This document shows, in pieces, positions 45,296 to 55,717 of a stretch of DNA of 64,000 nt. Origin of the DNA: SIAJ01 sp963773845 (lineage in GTDB: Bacteria; Planctomycetota; Planctomycetia; Gemmatales; Gemmataceae); NCBI GenBank assembly GCA_963773845.1, contig CAVZCU010000009.1, positions 1,550,001 through 1,614,000 of the forward strand, given 5' to 3'. Each line of letters begins with the position of its first letter. Positions within the stretch are counted from its first letter, which is position 1. Both the position numbers and the translations under genes were made by a program. The notes beneath the pieces were generated by a model. That model made no database searches. It saw nothing but the letters and a program-made list of their open reading frames with translations, and was not told the origin of the DNA.

Positions 45296-46003
45296 TTATC
45301 TCAGCACCTTCAACTTGATGTTCTTATACCAGCACGGCGAGCCGTGATCCTGCTGCCCGATGTAGCCTTTCTGCGGATGGTCCTTATAGGCAATGTCGAA
45401 CTTGTGTGGCGTGCCGTCCGGGCGTAGGTTCGGCTTCACGAACTTACCGAGGTCCGCATCGACGACTTTCTCACCATTCAACTCGACGACGACCTTGTTC
45501 CGGTTGCTGGTGATGACGATGTGATTCCATTCGCCGACCGGCTTCTGCATTTGCTTGGTCGGCTTGACGAGATCGTAGACGGCGCCGGGATCGTGGTAGC
45601 CGGTTCCGTACGTATCATCGATGGCAATCTCGATTCCATTGAAGCCGACATCCTTGCCCGGCCGCGGCTTGAGCGAAAAGGTGCGAATGAAGACGCCGCT
45701 ATTGCACCCCTTGCTGATCTTGTAATCCATCGACAGGACGAAATTCTCCCACATCTTCTTGTGGACCATCATGTAGCCGCCGCATTTGTGCGGGTTAATG
45801 CATCCATCCTCGACGGGGGTCTTACTTGGCTTCGCGCTGCTCGTCATCCAGCCGTCGAGTGTCTTGCCGTCGAAAAGCAAGATCCAGCCGTCGGCCTTTT
45901 CCTTGTCGGTCAGTTGGTTGTCGGCCGCACGAGCGACCGAGGCCATGACCAGCAGAAGCAGCGGAGAGAGAATGCGCATGATGAAAATCGTCCAGGGACT
46001 CAT
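45296..46003 (-). CDS. Secreted DUF1080 (3-keto-disaccharide hydrolase-like) protein
   Basis: A 235-residue protein with an N-terminal signal peptide. I take ATG 46003 because it overlaps the stop of the preceding gene (ATGA); Met9 is an alternative. DUF1080 marks are 'GWILLFDGKTLDGWMTSS', 'FVLSMDYKISKGCNSGVFIR', 'VGFNGIEIAIDDTYGTG', 'PVGEWNHIVITSNRNKVVVE' then 'LNGEKVVD', and the final 'IGQQDHGSPCWYKNIKLKVL'. This is a full-length, canonical member, unlike the shorter copy at 19988. A role in carbohydrate turnover is inferred from the family. Confidence 0.9.
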   Translation of the reverse strand: MSPWTIFIMRILSPLLLLVMASVARAADNQLTDKEKADGWILLFDGKTLDGWMTSSAKPSKTPVEDGCINPHKCGGYMMVHKKMWENFVLSMDYKISKGCNSGVFIRTFSLKPRPGKDVGFNGIEIAIDDTYGTGYHDPGAVYDLVKPTKQMQKPVGEWNHIVITSNRNKVVVELNGEKVVDADLGKFVKPNLRPDGTPHKFDIAYKDHPQKGYIGQQDHGSPCWYKNIKLKVLR

Positions 46004-46800
46004 GGTTCGTAGCTATCCAGCTTCTTGAGCTTCGGATCGAGAAAGTCCTTGATGTCTTTGCTCGTGTTGAAGTACAGGCCGCTGATCACGAGCATGAAGT
46101 AGCGGCGGCCTTTCAGGCCCATGAAGATCTGGCCATATGGCTGGCCATTATTGTGCAGCATGACGCATCGAGATCGATCGCCCCAACTCCACAGGTCGTT
46201 GCGTTCGACCTGGGTTATTCCTTCGGCGGCCCCGGCCATGCCGATCTTGGCGCCAATTTGGAACCCTGCGTACGAGCTTCGCGCGTCGCTCGCCGTACGT
46301 TCGACGATCACGATGTGGTTCACATAAAGAGGACTGTCTGCATTTTCAGGCTTGTCGTACTCGTAGTCGACCTCCCGGCTGCCGTCCAAACGCCGAACCT
46401 TGGTGAATTGATCCTTCGTCGGGTCGGCCTCAATGGTTTGCGAGAATCCGGCGACGTATTCGCCGGTGATCATGATCCCCTTGTCGCTTGCGGTGACCGG
46501 TTCGTCGATCTCGTGGACGAAAACGAGCCAGAAGAGCACGCTTCCGCCGCCGCAGACCAGAAAGATCGCCGTCGCAACGATTCCAAGGATGAGCCACACT
46601 TTGGATTTCCGCGGCGGCGGCGGCCGGCGTCGTCGCCGCGGACGCGGCCGATCGTCGTCATCGATTGCCCGGCGATCAGGCTCATCGAATAGATCGGCGG
46701 CAACGCCGCGTTCCCGGCAGCGCTTGCACTGCACCGGCCGATCGAATTCACCATCCGTGGCAATGTAGTCTCCGCAGGTCGGACAAGTCGTGGGCTGCAT
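46000..46800 (-). CDS. Zinc-ribbon membrane protein
   Basis: A 266-residue protein. The N-terminal zinc ribbon has 'CPTCGDYIATDG' and 'VQCKRCRERG' (two Cys pairs), followed by an Arg/Pro-rich linker ('RPRPRRRRRPPPPRKSK') and one membrane helix ('VWLILGIVATAIFLVCGGG', about residues 70-90). The outer domain of about 165 residues contains 'GFQIGAKIGMAGAAEGITQV'. The layout of cytoplasmic zinc ribbon, helix and outer domain is frequent in planctomycetes. The function is unknown. It is translationally coupled to the DUF1080 gene downstream. Confidence 0.75.
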   Translation of the reverse strand: MQPTTCPTCGDYIATDGEFDRPVQCKRCRERGVAADLFDEPDRRAIDDDDRPRPRRRRRPPPPRKSKVWLILGIVATAIFLVCGGGSVLFWLVFVHEIDEPVTASDKGIMITGEYVAGFSQTIEADPTKDQFTKVRRLDGSREVDYEYDKPENADSPLYVNHIVIVERTASDARSSYAGFQIGAKIGMAGAAEGITQVERNDLWSWGDRSRCVMLHNNGQPYGQIFMGLKGRRYFMLVISGLYFNTSKDIKDFLDPKLKKLDSYEP

Positions 46801-46936
46801 GGCAGTCTCGCGGTTGGCGATTGGTCAGGCGCGGTTGAGTCGCATCGCCCTCGGGGCCATGCAATGATCGCATGAGGGCACCGAAAAATGCAACAACTCA
46901 ATTGGAAAAATCTCCTTTCGAGCCCGGTGAGTCGGT

Positions 46937-47714
46937 TCATTCCTCCTCATCCAGTTCCCGCAGTCGTCGATCCGCGTCGAAGGTGGGGGCCGGCAATTCC
47001 TCGGCCAGTCGCACGGAGGATTCCTCCGCGATATCGTTTCGCGGCGTGCCGTGGCCGCGAAAGATGGGCAGTCCCTTCTTGAGAGCGATGATTTCCCTCC
47101 GGGTTCGGCCTCGTGGCGCGTCCGGCCAGCGACCGATTCGTTCATGAAAATCGAAGAACATCGGCAGCACTTGCCGAATGTATTTCCAATAGCCGGGATT
47201 GTCCGTCTGAATGACGAACAGTCCCCCCGGAATCAGACTGCGATGCACCAGGGCCAAAAACGCGGGCGCGATCAATCGGCGATGCACTTGGGCGGAGTCG
47301 TAATACGGCTGCGGGTGATAACAATGGATTTCGGCGACGGAATGCGGTTCGATCCAGCGCGCGAGCAACTCGTGCAGCGCCGCCGACCGCGAAGCGGATG
47401 TTTCGTAGTCCGCGTTGGTTCGCGCGCTTGCGCGCGTATCGGACCACCACCGGCAGCGTGTCGATGCCCAGGTGATCGTGCATTGGCCGCGAAAACGCAC
47501 TGCCGATCAGGAACCGGCCATTGCCACATCCGAGATCGAGCACCACCGGTGCCGTTCGGCCAAATAGCTCACGCCAATGGAGTCGCCCATCGGCGGGCAG
47601 GCTTTTCAACGCCGACTGCGTCCAGCGCGATGGTTCGAGCACTTCGCCGGCGAAAGGCACGCCGAATTCGCGTTCGACTTTTCGCGACGGGTTGTTTCTG
47701 GCCGGATGATCCAT
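46937..47714 (-). CDS. trmB: tRNA (guanine-N7)-methyltransferase TrmB, frameshift near 47410
   Basis: ATG 47714. The SAM-binding Rossmann motif is 'PVVLDLGCGNGRFLIGSA', followed by 'HDHLGIDTLPVVVRYARKRA' and 'NQRGLRNIRFAV'. The frame changes near 47400-47420, then 'ALHELLARWIEPHSVAEIHC' and 'YHPQPYYDSAQVHRRLIAP' continue with the catalytic/tRNA-binding C-terminal half. TrmB methylates G46 of tRNA. The C-terminal tail ('LRELDEEE') is acidic. It is divergent from the HD-kinase gene. Confidence 0.85.
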
Positions 47715-47807
47715 TCGATTAGCCTAAGGCGCGATACAACGAAGCAGGACCCTCTTGCTCATCGCCGGCCCGAAATTGGACTCGTTGTTGGTTTGGGGGA
47801 TAAGCGA

Positions 47808-48918
47808 GTGTCATTGCCGTGCCCCCAACCTCCCGATTGGTCGATCGACTGGCAGTCGCTGGACTTGCTCCCCTGGTTGCAGGACATGCGGGGTTGCCCG
47901 CAAAACCCCGAGCGCCACGCGGAAGGCGACGTCTGGACGCACGTGCATCTCGTGGTCGAGGCGATGGTCGCTCAACCGGAATGGCGGGAGCTGCCCGAAT
48001 GCGAACGGAGGATTCTGTTCGCGGCGGCCTTGCTGCACGACGTGGCCAAGCCGGCTTGCACACGCATCGAGCCGGATGGGCGAATCTCGGCTCGGGGACA
48101 CTCCTGGCGGGGAGCGGTCCGAGCGCGGAATATCCTTTGGCGACTGGGAGTGCCGTTCGCCGAGCGCGAAGCCGTGTGCGCTATTGTTCGCCATCACCTC
48201 GTGCCGTTCTTCCTGGCCGACAGTCAGAACCCGCAGCGAATGGCGATCGAAGTGAGTCAAACCGCCCGATGCAACCATCTGGCCATCATGGCCGAAGCCG
48301 ATGTCCGCGGGCGAATCTGTCCCGACCCGCAGAAGCTCTTGAATCAAATCGCCCGCTTTCGCGAGACCGTGCAAAGGTATGGCTGCCAGTCGCGGCCATT
48401 TGAGTTTCCATCCAGCCATGCCCGATTTCTCTACTTCCGCGATCCGACACGCCGACCGGAGTCGCCGGCGCCAGAGGACTTCCGTTGCGACGTGGTCCTG
48501 CTCAGCGGGCTGCCGTCGGCGGGCAAGGACTATTGGTTAGAACAGAATCTGCCGGACTGGCCCGTCGTCAGCCTGGACTGCGATTCGTCGAGCGCTCGGC
48601 ATTCCGCCGCAGGACCCGCAGGGGACCGTGCTGGGCCGTGCCAAGGAACTGGCCCGCGAACACCTTCGCAGTCAAACCAACTTTGTCTGGAATGCGCCGA
48701 ACTTGAGCCGCAACACACGCGGCGATTGCCTGCGGCTGTTTCATGAGTTCGACGCCCGCGTTCGCCTGGTGTACATCGAGGCGATGCCGGAGCGATTGTT
48801 CGAACAGAATCGGCAACGCCGCCATCGCATCCCGGAAAAAGTCATCGAGCGCCTTCTCGGCCGCTGGGAAGTTCCGGACTGCACTGAAGCGCACCACCTC
48901 GACTGGATCGTCGGGTAG
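47808..48918 (+). CDS. HD-domain / P-loop polynucleotide-kinase-like fusion, frameshift at 48579
   Basis: I prefer GTG 47808 (with GGGGA upstream); an earlier ATG would overlap the start of trmB. Residues about 35-150 form an HD domain similar to that of CCA-adding/poly(A) polymerases: 'HAEGDVWTHVHLVVEAM', 'LLHDVAKPACT' and 'IVRHHLVPFF'. From about residue 225 there is a P-loop kinase: Walker A 'LLSGLPSAGKDYWLE', then after removing one T at 48579 'SLDAIRRALGI', resembling the T4 polynucleotide-kinase D..R motif, and 'RIPEKVIERLLGRWEVPD'. An RNA end-processing or nucleotide-salvage role is inferred. Confidence 0.8.
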
Positions 48919-48972
48919 CTTCGCAATCGCGATCCCACCTCGCCTTGTCCAATTCATGCGCCAACGGATACC

Positions 48973-51802
48973 ATGCACAACACGTCCCCATCCAGGAGGC
49001 CCCTCGTGCCTCGATTCTTTTGCACGGTTGCATGCTCGTTGCTGACGGCGGTCGCGATTTGGGCGGCGCCAGCGCCGCCCACGCCGGTCCCAGTCAAAAA
49101 AGGACCGACCGCCGAGCAGATTCAAAAAGCGATCGACAACCTGGGCAATGGGCGATTCGCCGTACGTCAGTCGGCATCCAAGTTTCTTTGGGAAGCCGGT
49201 GCTGCCGGGGAAGAGGCGCTGCGCGCCGCCGCCAAGAGCAGCGACGAGGAAACCGCTAACCGGGCCAAGTCGATCCTCGAAAAGTTCGACTGGGGAATCT
49301 ACCCCGATACGCCGGCGAATGTGGTCAAACTCGTGGAAAAGTTTCGCGGCGGGGATTCGGGAGTCCGTCAGCAAGTCGTCGGCGAATTGATTCGGACGCG
49401 ACCCATTCGGTTCTCGACGCTGCGCAAAGTTATCGCCCACGAACAGAACGAAGCCGAGCGACAGCGAATGTATCGGTCCATGTCGACTCAGGCGCGTCGG
49501 GCAGTGCCCGGTTTGATCGTCGTGAATCATCTGGATGAAGCGAGCGAACTGCTCGAGATTTGCTTAGCGCCGGCCAATCCGAGCAGCCTCGCGGACTATG
49601 CGGCATTCCAATATCTGCGCAACCGGGTGCCGGATGCGATCAAACATCTCGAAGCATTGCGGACGAAAGGCTCCGCCGAGGAATACCGGCGAATGTCCGA
49701 AGCCTTGGTCTATTTGTACCGGCTGCAAAAAGATTGGCCGGCAGCCAGGAAGGCGGCCACCGCCGCCAACAACAAGGATCTCGAGAACGACGTCGCCTGG
49801 GAAGCCAACGATTGGAAGACGTTGAGTGAGGCGAAGGAATTGCCTGAATTCCGCCGCGCCGATTTTCGCGGCGAGCAGGCGGCCTACTATCGGCTGGCCG
49901 GCAACAAAGCCAAGTACGACGAAATCATGGACGATTTGCGCAAAGACCTGGTCGGCGTCGAAGGCGATGACGCGACCGCGTTCGTCCTGGCCCATGCGCT
50001 GCTGCTCAACGGGCACGGGGCGGATGCGATCAAAGTTTTGAAGGATCGGCCAAAGAGCCAGCCCGATCTTGCTTTCGACATGCTCGCCGCGCAACTGAAG
50101 TTCCGCGAGGCGTTCGCACTGGCCGACCAGGCTGCCAAGGAGCTGCCGAAAGATGAAAGCGGCGCGGCCAAGCGGGATGCGCTCGATCTCCAGCGCGGCA
50201 AGGTGCTCGCTGCCCTCGGCGACCGCGATGCGGCGACCCAGGTGTTCCGTGGGCTCATCGATCGATCGTTGGCGGCGGCCGTGGATAGCCGTGCGATCGA
50301 AGTGGTGAAGGCGGCCGCCCGTGCGGGCATGCACGATTTAGCGGCCGAGTGTGCGGCTCGCGCTTTGGCCTTCTATGAGAAGAATGGTCTCGGCGGCCTC
50401 GCGACCAGTCTCTTCGATCCGTTTCTTGGGGAAAAGAAATTCGCCGCCCAAGTTTGGTGGAATGCCTATCGTCGCGCGAAGCCGGATGAATCCCCGATCA
50501 CCGCGATCAACCTCATCCTTGAGTTGGCAAATGGGACTGCCGACAAGAAAAAGGTCGATCACTTGGTCGCTCTGTTGGACAAGCTGCGTGATTTGCTCAA
50601 ACGCGATGATAAAGGCGTCCGAGAAGTTACATTGTTTTTGACGCCGGCGATGATTGATTACGCAATTGCCGAGGCCTATCGTTCGGTTGGCGTGAACACG
50701 CAAGCGGAACAGTTCTATAAGAAGGCCGCCGACTCTCCGGCGGAGGCCGACAACCCGACCAATCCGCTTGATGCCGAAGAATACCTCGACGATGAATCGG
50801 AATCCTCCATTCCCAATGCTTACCGGTACCTCCTCGCCTACGCGGACTTCCTGTTGAGTGAAAAGCGGTCCAGCGAAGCGGCCGCGCAATATCGCAAGGC
50901 GTGGCTGCTTGCTCCGTCGCAGCCGTTGCCGCTGTACCTTCAGGGGTTCGCATTGGGCCAGGCCGGAAAACTCGACGAGGGTAAGCGGCTCATGGAATTG
51001 GCGCATTGGGTACCGCTCAGCGATGACGGATCGCGCACACGGTTCGCGGATGATCTGTTTCACCGAATGATTGACGCTGACTCACGCCGCGAGATGGATT
51101 TGATCGTCATCACGGCGTGGTTCCGCACGCATTACGTGGGCAACGTCCTCTTGCGCGTGGCGCGGACCAAGGCCCGACATAAAGATTACGCGACTGCCGC
51201 TCTCTACTACGAAAAGGACGTGATCAGCCTGTTCCGGACCGCGGCCCGATTCATTGAACCGCGTGCATATCTCACGGTTCCCGAACTGGCTCGCATGTAT
51301 CGCGCCAAGGCTCTTTTTGCCGCCGGCAAAATCGACCAGTCGATGGCGGAGGTTCGCGCCGGGCTCGAAGCGCTTCCGGGCAATGTCGAGATGGCGATCG
51401 GCTTTGTTCCCCAACTGGATCGTGCGGGCCGGAAGAAGGAAGCCGACGAGATCTATCGCAAAGTGAAGGCCGCATTCGAAGGGGCAATTGCCGACTATGG
51501 TTTCAGCGCTGATCTGCGCAATAGCCTGGCATGGACGATGGTCAATTGCAACCGCGATCTCGACGAGGCCCAGAAGCACGCTGAAAAGGCCATCGAGCGA
51601 GCGCCGAAAAGCCGCGGGCTATATCGACACGCTCGCCGAGATTCATTTCCGCAAGAAGGACCGCAAAAAGGCCCTTACGCTCATGAAGCAGTGCGTCGCA
51701 CTCGAGCCGGGCAACCCCTACTATCGCAAACAACTCGAACGATTCGCGAAGAAGCCGTTCGACAGCCCACTGCCGGACGAAGAGACAGGCGACGACGACT
51801 GA
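48973..51802 (+). CDS. Large secreted TPR-repeat protein, frameshift near 51613
   Basis: A product of about 942 residues from ATG 48973 with a signal peptide ('FFCTVACSLLTAVAIWAAP'). The protein is alpha-helical throughout with TPR/HEAT-like repeats: 'AIDNLGNGRFAVRQSASKFL' is the HEAT-like N-terminus, and later repeats include 'ALVYLYRLQKDWPAARKAA', 'YLLAYADFLLSEKRSSEAAA' and 'GYIDTLAEIHFRKKDRKKA'. The last 60 residues lie in another frame; removing one A of the AAAA run at about 51607-51610 joins them, ending 'DEETGDDD'. A periplasmic scaffold is inferred. Confidence 0.85.
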
Positions 51803-52250
51803 GCCGAACCGCTGGTGGAATATAACGCAATCGGGGGCGGATGCCGAAGCGAAGCGCCGCCTTCGATTTTTTGTGCAGCGAACCATTGTCGGCTGCGATG
51901 CCAACCGACCTTATCCGCAGCACCGTTCTCCTGAGCCGGCCGGACAGCCACTTCGAAATGACCCTTCGTGATTCGGCGGCTTACTCGTAGCGACAAGCTG
52001 CCAGCCTTGGCCGCTCTCGGCTCGCAAGCAAGTAGCTTGTGGCCACGGTGTTGCGGACTCGCGAACGGTGATTCAGGGAAAGCGGTCCCTCAAATCAGTA
52101 TCCCGCTCGTATTCCCTTGACCGGTTTTGGTCGAAACCTCAAAAAAGCGATGCAATCCCCTTGCATCAGACGACCACTCGAAATACTGGATGAAGTGGCT
52201 CGGGCCGCCGCGTCGCGTCGCCGATAAGCGAGTGAGCCAATTTGACCCAG
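51803..52250. other. Intergenic region before IS copy 2
   Basis: About 450 bases with no convincing ORF or hairpin. The left flank of the IS ends ACCCAG, whose last three bases are repeated on the far side as the target duplication. Confidence 0.4.
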
Positions 52251-52547
52251 TGAGGTGGACCCCATTCTTTGGACAAAAAACGGGCGAATTCCTTAGCTAC
52301 ACTTTTCCCAGTCTTCCAATCGGCTTCTTTCGACTTGCTCTTGTCTGTGGCCCACGCTGTCCGTTATCTCCCGCTCGCCGGGTGAAACGGAGGTTGGCTC
52401 TGCTGGCGAGCAACCAGCCAAGGGATAGCCCGGTCGACGGTACGCCGATGGCGACCTGCCCCGGCTTCGGACTGAGGCCGGGGTCTTGTTCACTCCATCG
52501 GATACCCGAGCCATGCCTCAAAAAACGCACCGCACCCTTCCGCGACC

Positions 52548-53399
52548 TCAACACTCCATAAACCTCCGCCGGCGTTCGATACGCCAACGATTGATGCTGC
52601 CGCTCCTCGGTTGTAGAACGGGAAGTACCGCGACAGGCCTGCCGTGCAACTCCGGCACCGTCTCGTGTCGGTACAGATAGATTTCCTCATACTTCACCGT
52701 TCGCCACAGCCGCTCGACAAACACGTTGTCCAGACATCGACCTTTGCCATCCATGCTCACCTTCGCCTCCGCCGCCTCCAGTCGCGAAGTGTACGATGCC
52801 GACGTGAATTGCACTCCTTGATCCGTGTTGAATACTTCCGGACAGCCACAGCTCAATGCCTCCTCCAACGCTTCCAAGCAGAACTCCACATCCAGTGTGT
52901 TCGATAGCCGCCACGAAAGCACGTACCGGCTGTACCAGTCAATCACGGCCGTCAGATACATGAACCCCGCCGGCATCGGCACATAGGTGATATCCGTGCT
53001 CCACACCTGGTCCACCCGGTCGATCGCCACGTTGCGGAGCAAGTACGGATACACCTTGTGGCCCACACCCCCGGCCGACAACTTCGGCTTCGGATAGACC
53101 GCTTCCAGGCCCATCAACCGCATCAGCCGTTGCACCCGTTTGCGGTTCACCTCGTGTCCTTGGCTACCGAGAAACTTCGCCATGCGACGGCTGCCCAAAA
53201 ACGGATGGGCGGTGTACTCCCGGTCGATCTCCTCCATTAACGCCAGGTTCTCTTTCGTCTCGGCGCCGGGTTCGTAGTAGTAGCTCGATCGACTCAGTCC
53301 CAGCACTTCGCACTGTCGACTCACGCTCAACGTTGCGTCCGTCGGATCGACCCACGCCCGCTTGATCTCAACCGAAGCGGGCAGCTTTTTTTTTGAGCC
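52548..53399 (-). pseudogene. IS3-family OrfB (copy 2), C-terminus broken
   Basis: Holds the DDE core ('STDITYVPMPAG', 'FNTDQGVQFTS', 'VERLWRTVKYEEIY') nearly identical to copy 1. Past 'RHETVPELHG' the frame shifts (an extra C near 52642), and the conserved ending 'SLAYRTPAEVYG' is found only in other frames around 52560-52620. One substitution relative to copy 1 (Glu for Gly in 'LEAAEAKVSM') is also seen. Confidence 0.8.
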
Positions 53400-53688
53400 A
53401 ATCCAACTCCGTCTGCAGCCGGCCGATCTGCTCGTAGAGCTGCGACTGGATCGCCTCGTGATCCACCGTCGATGTCTTGGTCCCCCGCTCGAACAACTCC
53501 TCGACATTGCCGAGCAGTTGCTTCTTCCAGCCATGAATCATGGTCGGATGCACGCCGTGCAAACTGGCCAGCTCATTGATCGTCTTGTCACCCTTGATCG
53601 CCGCCAAGGCCACCTGAGCCTTGAACGCGGCTGTATGCGACTTCCGTTGTCGTCGCCATCGATAACCCCCTTCTTGGACAGCCGACAC
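53368..53688 (-). CDS. IS3-family OrfA (copy 2)
   Basis: A 106-residue ORF with the HTH segment 'KSHTAAFKAQVALAAIKGD' and leucine-zipper-like 'LYEQIGRLQTELDWLKKK', stopping just after the A run ('AARFG'). The A run has nine A here against eight in copy 1, so OrfA is separate from OrfB. An extra base at the copy-1 start codon position shifts the native ATG out of frame; the frame instead opens at an upstream ATG. Confidence 0.75.
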   Translation of the reverse strand: MSAVQEGGYRWRRQRKSHTAAFKAQVALAAIKGDKTINELASLHGVHPTMIHGWKKQLLGNVEELFERGTKTSTVDHEAIQSQLYEQIGRLQTELDWLKKKAARFG

Positions 53689-53841
53689 TAGCTTATTCGA
53701 CTGTCCAGTTTTTGGGGTCCACTACACAGTTTGACCCAAAAAACAAAAGATGTTAGCCGAACTGGGAGGGGGCGATGTGACAAAATGGAACAAAATGTGA
53801 CACTGAAAAAAGATACTACGCCTGGTCCGGGACAGGGAATG

Positions 53842-53909
53842 CGTAGCGGAACTCGCCAGAGTTCCGTCTTTGGTCCCGCCCAAACGGAAGTCTGGCGACT
53901 CCCGCTACG
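53842..53909. repeat. Inverted repeat
   Basis: CGTAGCGG...ACTCGCCAGA at 53842-53861 pairs with TCTGGCGACT..CCGCTACG at 53890-53909 with a short additional inner stem (TTCCGT/CGGAA). It is in the gap between the IS and the phosphotransferase gene. Confidence 0.7.
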
Positions 53910-53978
53910 AAATGAGGTGGTTTGTCCGCAAATCGACAACAAGATGTGATCCAATGCGACTTTTGACTCGATAAGCCA

Positions 53979-55004
53979 CTAGCGCAATCTCTGGACCAGG
54001 CTCGCCAGCCGATTTGCCACCGCATTTGCGTCGACGATCGGTTCGTTCTCGGCGTATAGACGTCGTAACCAATTCGCGATCGAAGCGACGAGCCCGGATC
54101 GATCGAGGAGGTACACCAGATTCCGGTCGGGCAATAGCCGGATTCCCAAATACGAATCGAGTGCCGCTTCCATTCGCGCAGGCTGGTCGGGAATCAAGCT
54201 GCCGAGGAGACGTGCCAGGTCGGCGGCCACATGATCCACTTTCGCCGCCGCAAAGTCGATCACTCCCGTAACCTGGCAATCATCAAACAAAATGTGATTG
54301 TGCCAGACATCGACGATGCAGGGCTGCAAGTCCACGGGCCGTTCGAGCCACGCAGCCAGTAACGGCTTGGCTTCCGCGAGGTTCGCGGGCAAGCGATTCC
54401 AAGCCGCCTGGGCATGGGGTGTAATCGGGTCATCGGAATGAAATCGCGGCCGCCATCCGGAGAACACGAGATGTTCCCAACTTTCAATCGCTTTCCAGCG
54501 ACGCTGGACGGCCGGACAGGGGGCCCGGCACCGGGCGTTGACGATTACCTGGGACGCGGCCCAGGCCTCGTGAATCCGAGCGACCGCCGCGACCGCGGCA
54601 AACAGCTTGGCATCGCTCGGATTGTTGAGGAAGTCGGCGCGACCTGGCATCCAGGTCGTGATTTCCCAACATCGCCCCTTCCATTCGATGACGGTATTCC
54701 CATCCCGTGCGCTCTCGACGAATGGAATGATGTCGACGCCCGCGGCGCAGGCCGACAACATCCACCAATGAACCCGTTTCAGTTGACTAGCGTCGGTTCC
54801 AATCGGAAACGCCTTGAGCGCGAATGTGCGCCTGTCCAAAGTGACGCCTTGCCATATCCGCGCGCCGCTGAAGCCGCCTGCCGACCCGAGCGGCGTCCAC
54901 CGGTCCGCCGCGACGGACGGCGGGTACTGCGACAGAATCGGCTCGAGATCTGCCAACTCGTTCATGGCGCTCTCTGGAAGTTGGAACCCATTCACGCTAG
55001 CCAT
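53979..55004 (-). CDS. Phosphotransferase of the aminoglycoside kinase (APH) fold
   Basis: A 341-residue protein from ATG 55004; longer upstream frames only shadow pdxH. APH-type marks are the nucleotide-binding start 'LGSAGGFSGARIWQG', 'RTFALKAFPIGTDASQL' (Lys), 'IVDVWHNHILFDDCQVTGVI' with the catalytic-loop pattern (W..N in place of the usual HGD..N), and 'DFAAAKVDHVAADLARLLG' (DFG-like Asp). It would phosphorylate a small molecule such as choline, a sugar or an aminoglycoside; the substrate is unknown. The catalytic-loop Asp appears as D in 'VDVWHNH'. Confidence 0.8.
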   Translation of the reverse strand: MASVNGFQLPESAMNELADLEPILSQYPPSVAADRWTPLGSAGGFSGARIWQGVTLDRRTFALKAFPIGTDASQLKRVHWWMLSACAAGVDIIPFVESARDGNTVIEWKGRCWEITTWMPGRADFLNNPSDAKLFAAVAAVARIHEAWAASQVIVNARCRAPCPAVQRRWKAIESWEHLVFSGWRPRFHSDDPITPHAQAAWNRLPANLAEAKPLLAAWLERPVDLQPCIVDVWHNHILFDDCQVTGVIDFAAAKVDHVAADLARLLGSLIPDQPARMEAALDSYLGIRLLPDRNLVYLLDRSGLVASIANWLRRLYAENEPIVDANAVANRLASLVQRLR

Positions 55005-55031
55005 AACACCGCCCGACATGCAAGGAACCGA

Positions 55032-55667
55032 ATGCCGATTGATCCCCAGCGCATCGATTATTCCACTCGCGAACTCCGCGAGGCGGACGCCGGCGACGAT
55101 CCGCTGGCATTGTTCCACCGCTGGTACGACGACGCCATTGCCGCGGGCATTTCCGAGCCGAATGCCATGACGCTGGCAACATGCACACCCGATGGCAAGC
55201 CCTCGGCACGGATCGTCTTGCTCAAGGTCTGCGACGAGCATGGGCTCGCCTTCTTCACCAATTATGGCAGTCGTAAGGGCCGCGAGATTGCGAATAATCC
55301 GCGGGCGGCGCTCGTCTTCTTTTGGCATTCGCTCGAACGGCAAGTTCGGGTCGAAGGCGTGGTGGAAAAGACGACCGAGGCCGAATCGGATGATTATTTC
55401 ATCACGCGTCCGGTCAACAGCCGGTTGGGAGCGTGGGCGTCCGAGCAAAGCGAAGCTCTCTCCGGACGCGACGAATTGGAAGCGAACCATCGCGCATTAA
55501 TGGCTCGCTTCCCCGACGGAAACGTCCCCCGACCGCCACACTGGGGGGGCTACCGCGTCATTCCCGAGGTTTGGGAGTTCTGGCAGGGGCGTCCCAGTCG
55601 CTTGCACGACCGTCTTCGCTATCGCCGCGTGAACGGCGTCTGGATCCGAGAACGACTTTCACCGTGA
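55032..55667 (+). CDS. pdxH: Pyridoxamine 5'-phosphate oxidase PdxH
   Basis: A 211-residue FMN enzyme; ATG 55032 with AAGGA seven bases upstream. Family marks are 'EPNAMTLATCTPDGKPSARI', 'VLLKVCDEHGLAFFTNYGSR', 'KGREIANNPRAALVFFW', 'RQVRVEGVVEKTT', 'FITRPVNSRLGAWASEQSE' and the C-terminal 'PPHWGGYRVIPEVWEFWQG'. It oxidises pyridoxamine or pyridoxine phosphate to pyridoxal 5'-phosphate. It is divergent from the APH-like gene with only a 27-base gap, so promoters overlap. Confidence 0.95.
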   Translation: MPIDPQRIDYSTRELREADAGDDPLALFHRWYDDAIAAGISEPNAMTLATCTPDGKPSARIVLLKVCDEHGLAFFTNYGSRKGREIANNPRAALVFFWHSLERQVRVEGVVEKTTEAESDDYFITRPVNSRLGAWASEQSEALSGRDELEANHRALMARFPDGNVPRPPHWGGYRVIPEVWEFWQGRPSRLHDRLRYRRVNGVWIRERLSP

Positions 55668-55717
55668 ATGGTCGCCATACACTATTTCATGTTCGGTTAA
55701 CCCAAGGAGTCGACGAC

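Larger units (their letters stand above)
52251..53726 (-). mobile_element. IS3-family insertion sequence, copy 2
   Basis: Same element as 23660-25112; starts TGAGGTGGACCCC and ends GGGGTCCACTACA. The length is 1476 bases, longer than copy 1 by several small insertions, mostly in the left 400 bases. A 3-base target duplication, CAG, flanks it (52248-52250 and 53727-53729), as expected for IS3. The transposase is broken at both ends of the gene, so this copy is probably inactive unless the indels are sequencing errors. Confidence 0.9.

Noticed and set aside
54414..55031. N-terminal extension of PdxH (long open frame)
   Set aside because: This stretch overlaps the APH-like gene on the other strand; the conserved PdxH start with a ribosome binding site is at 55032.
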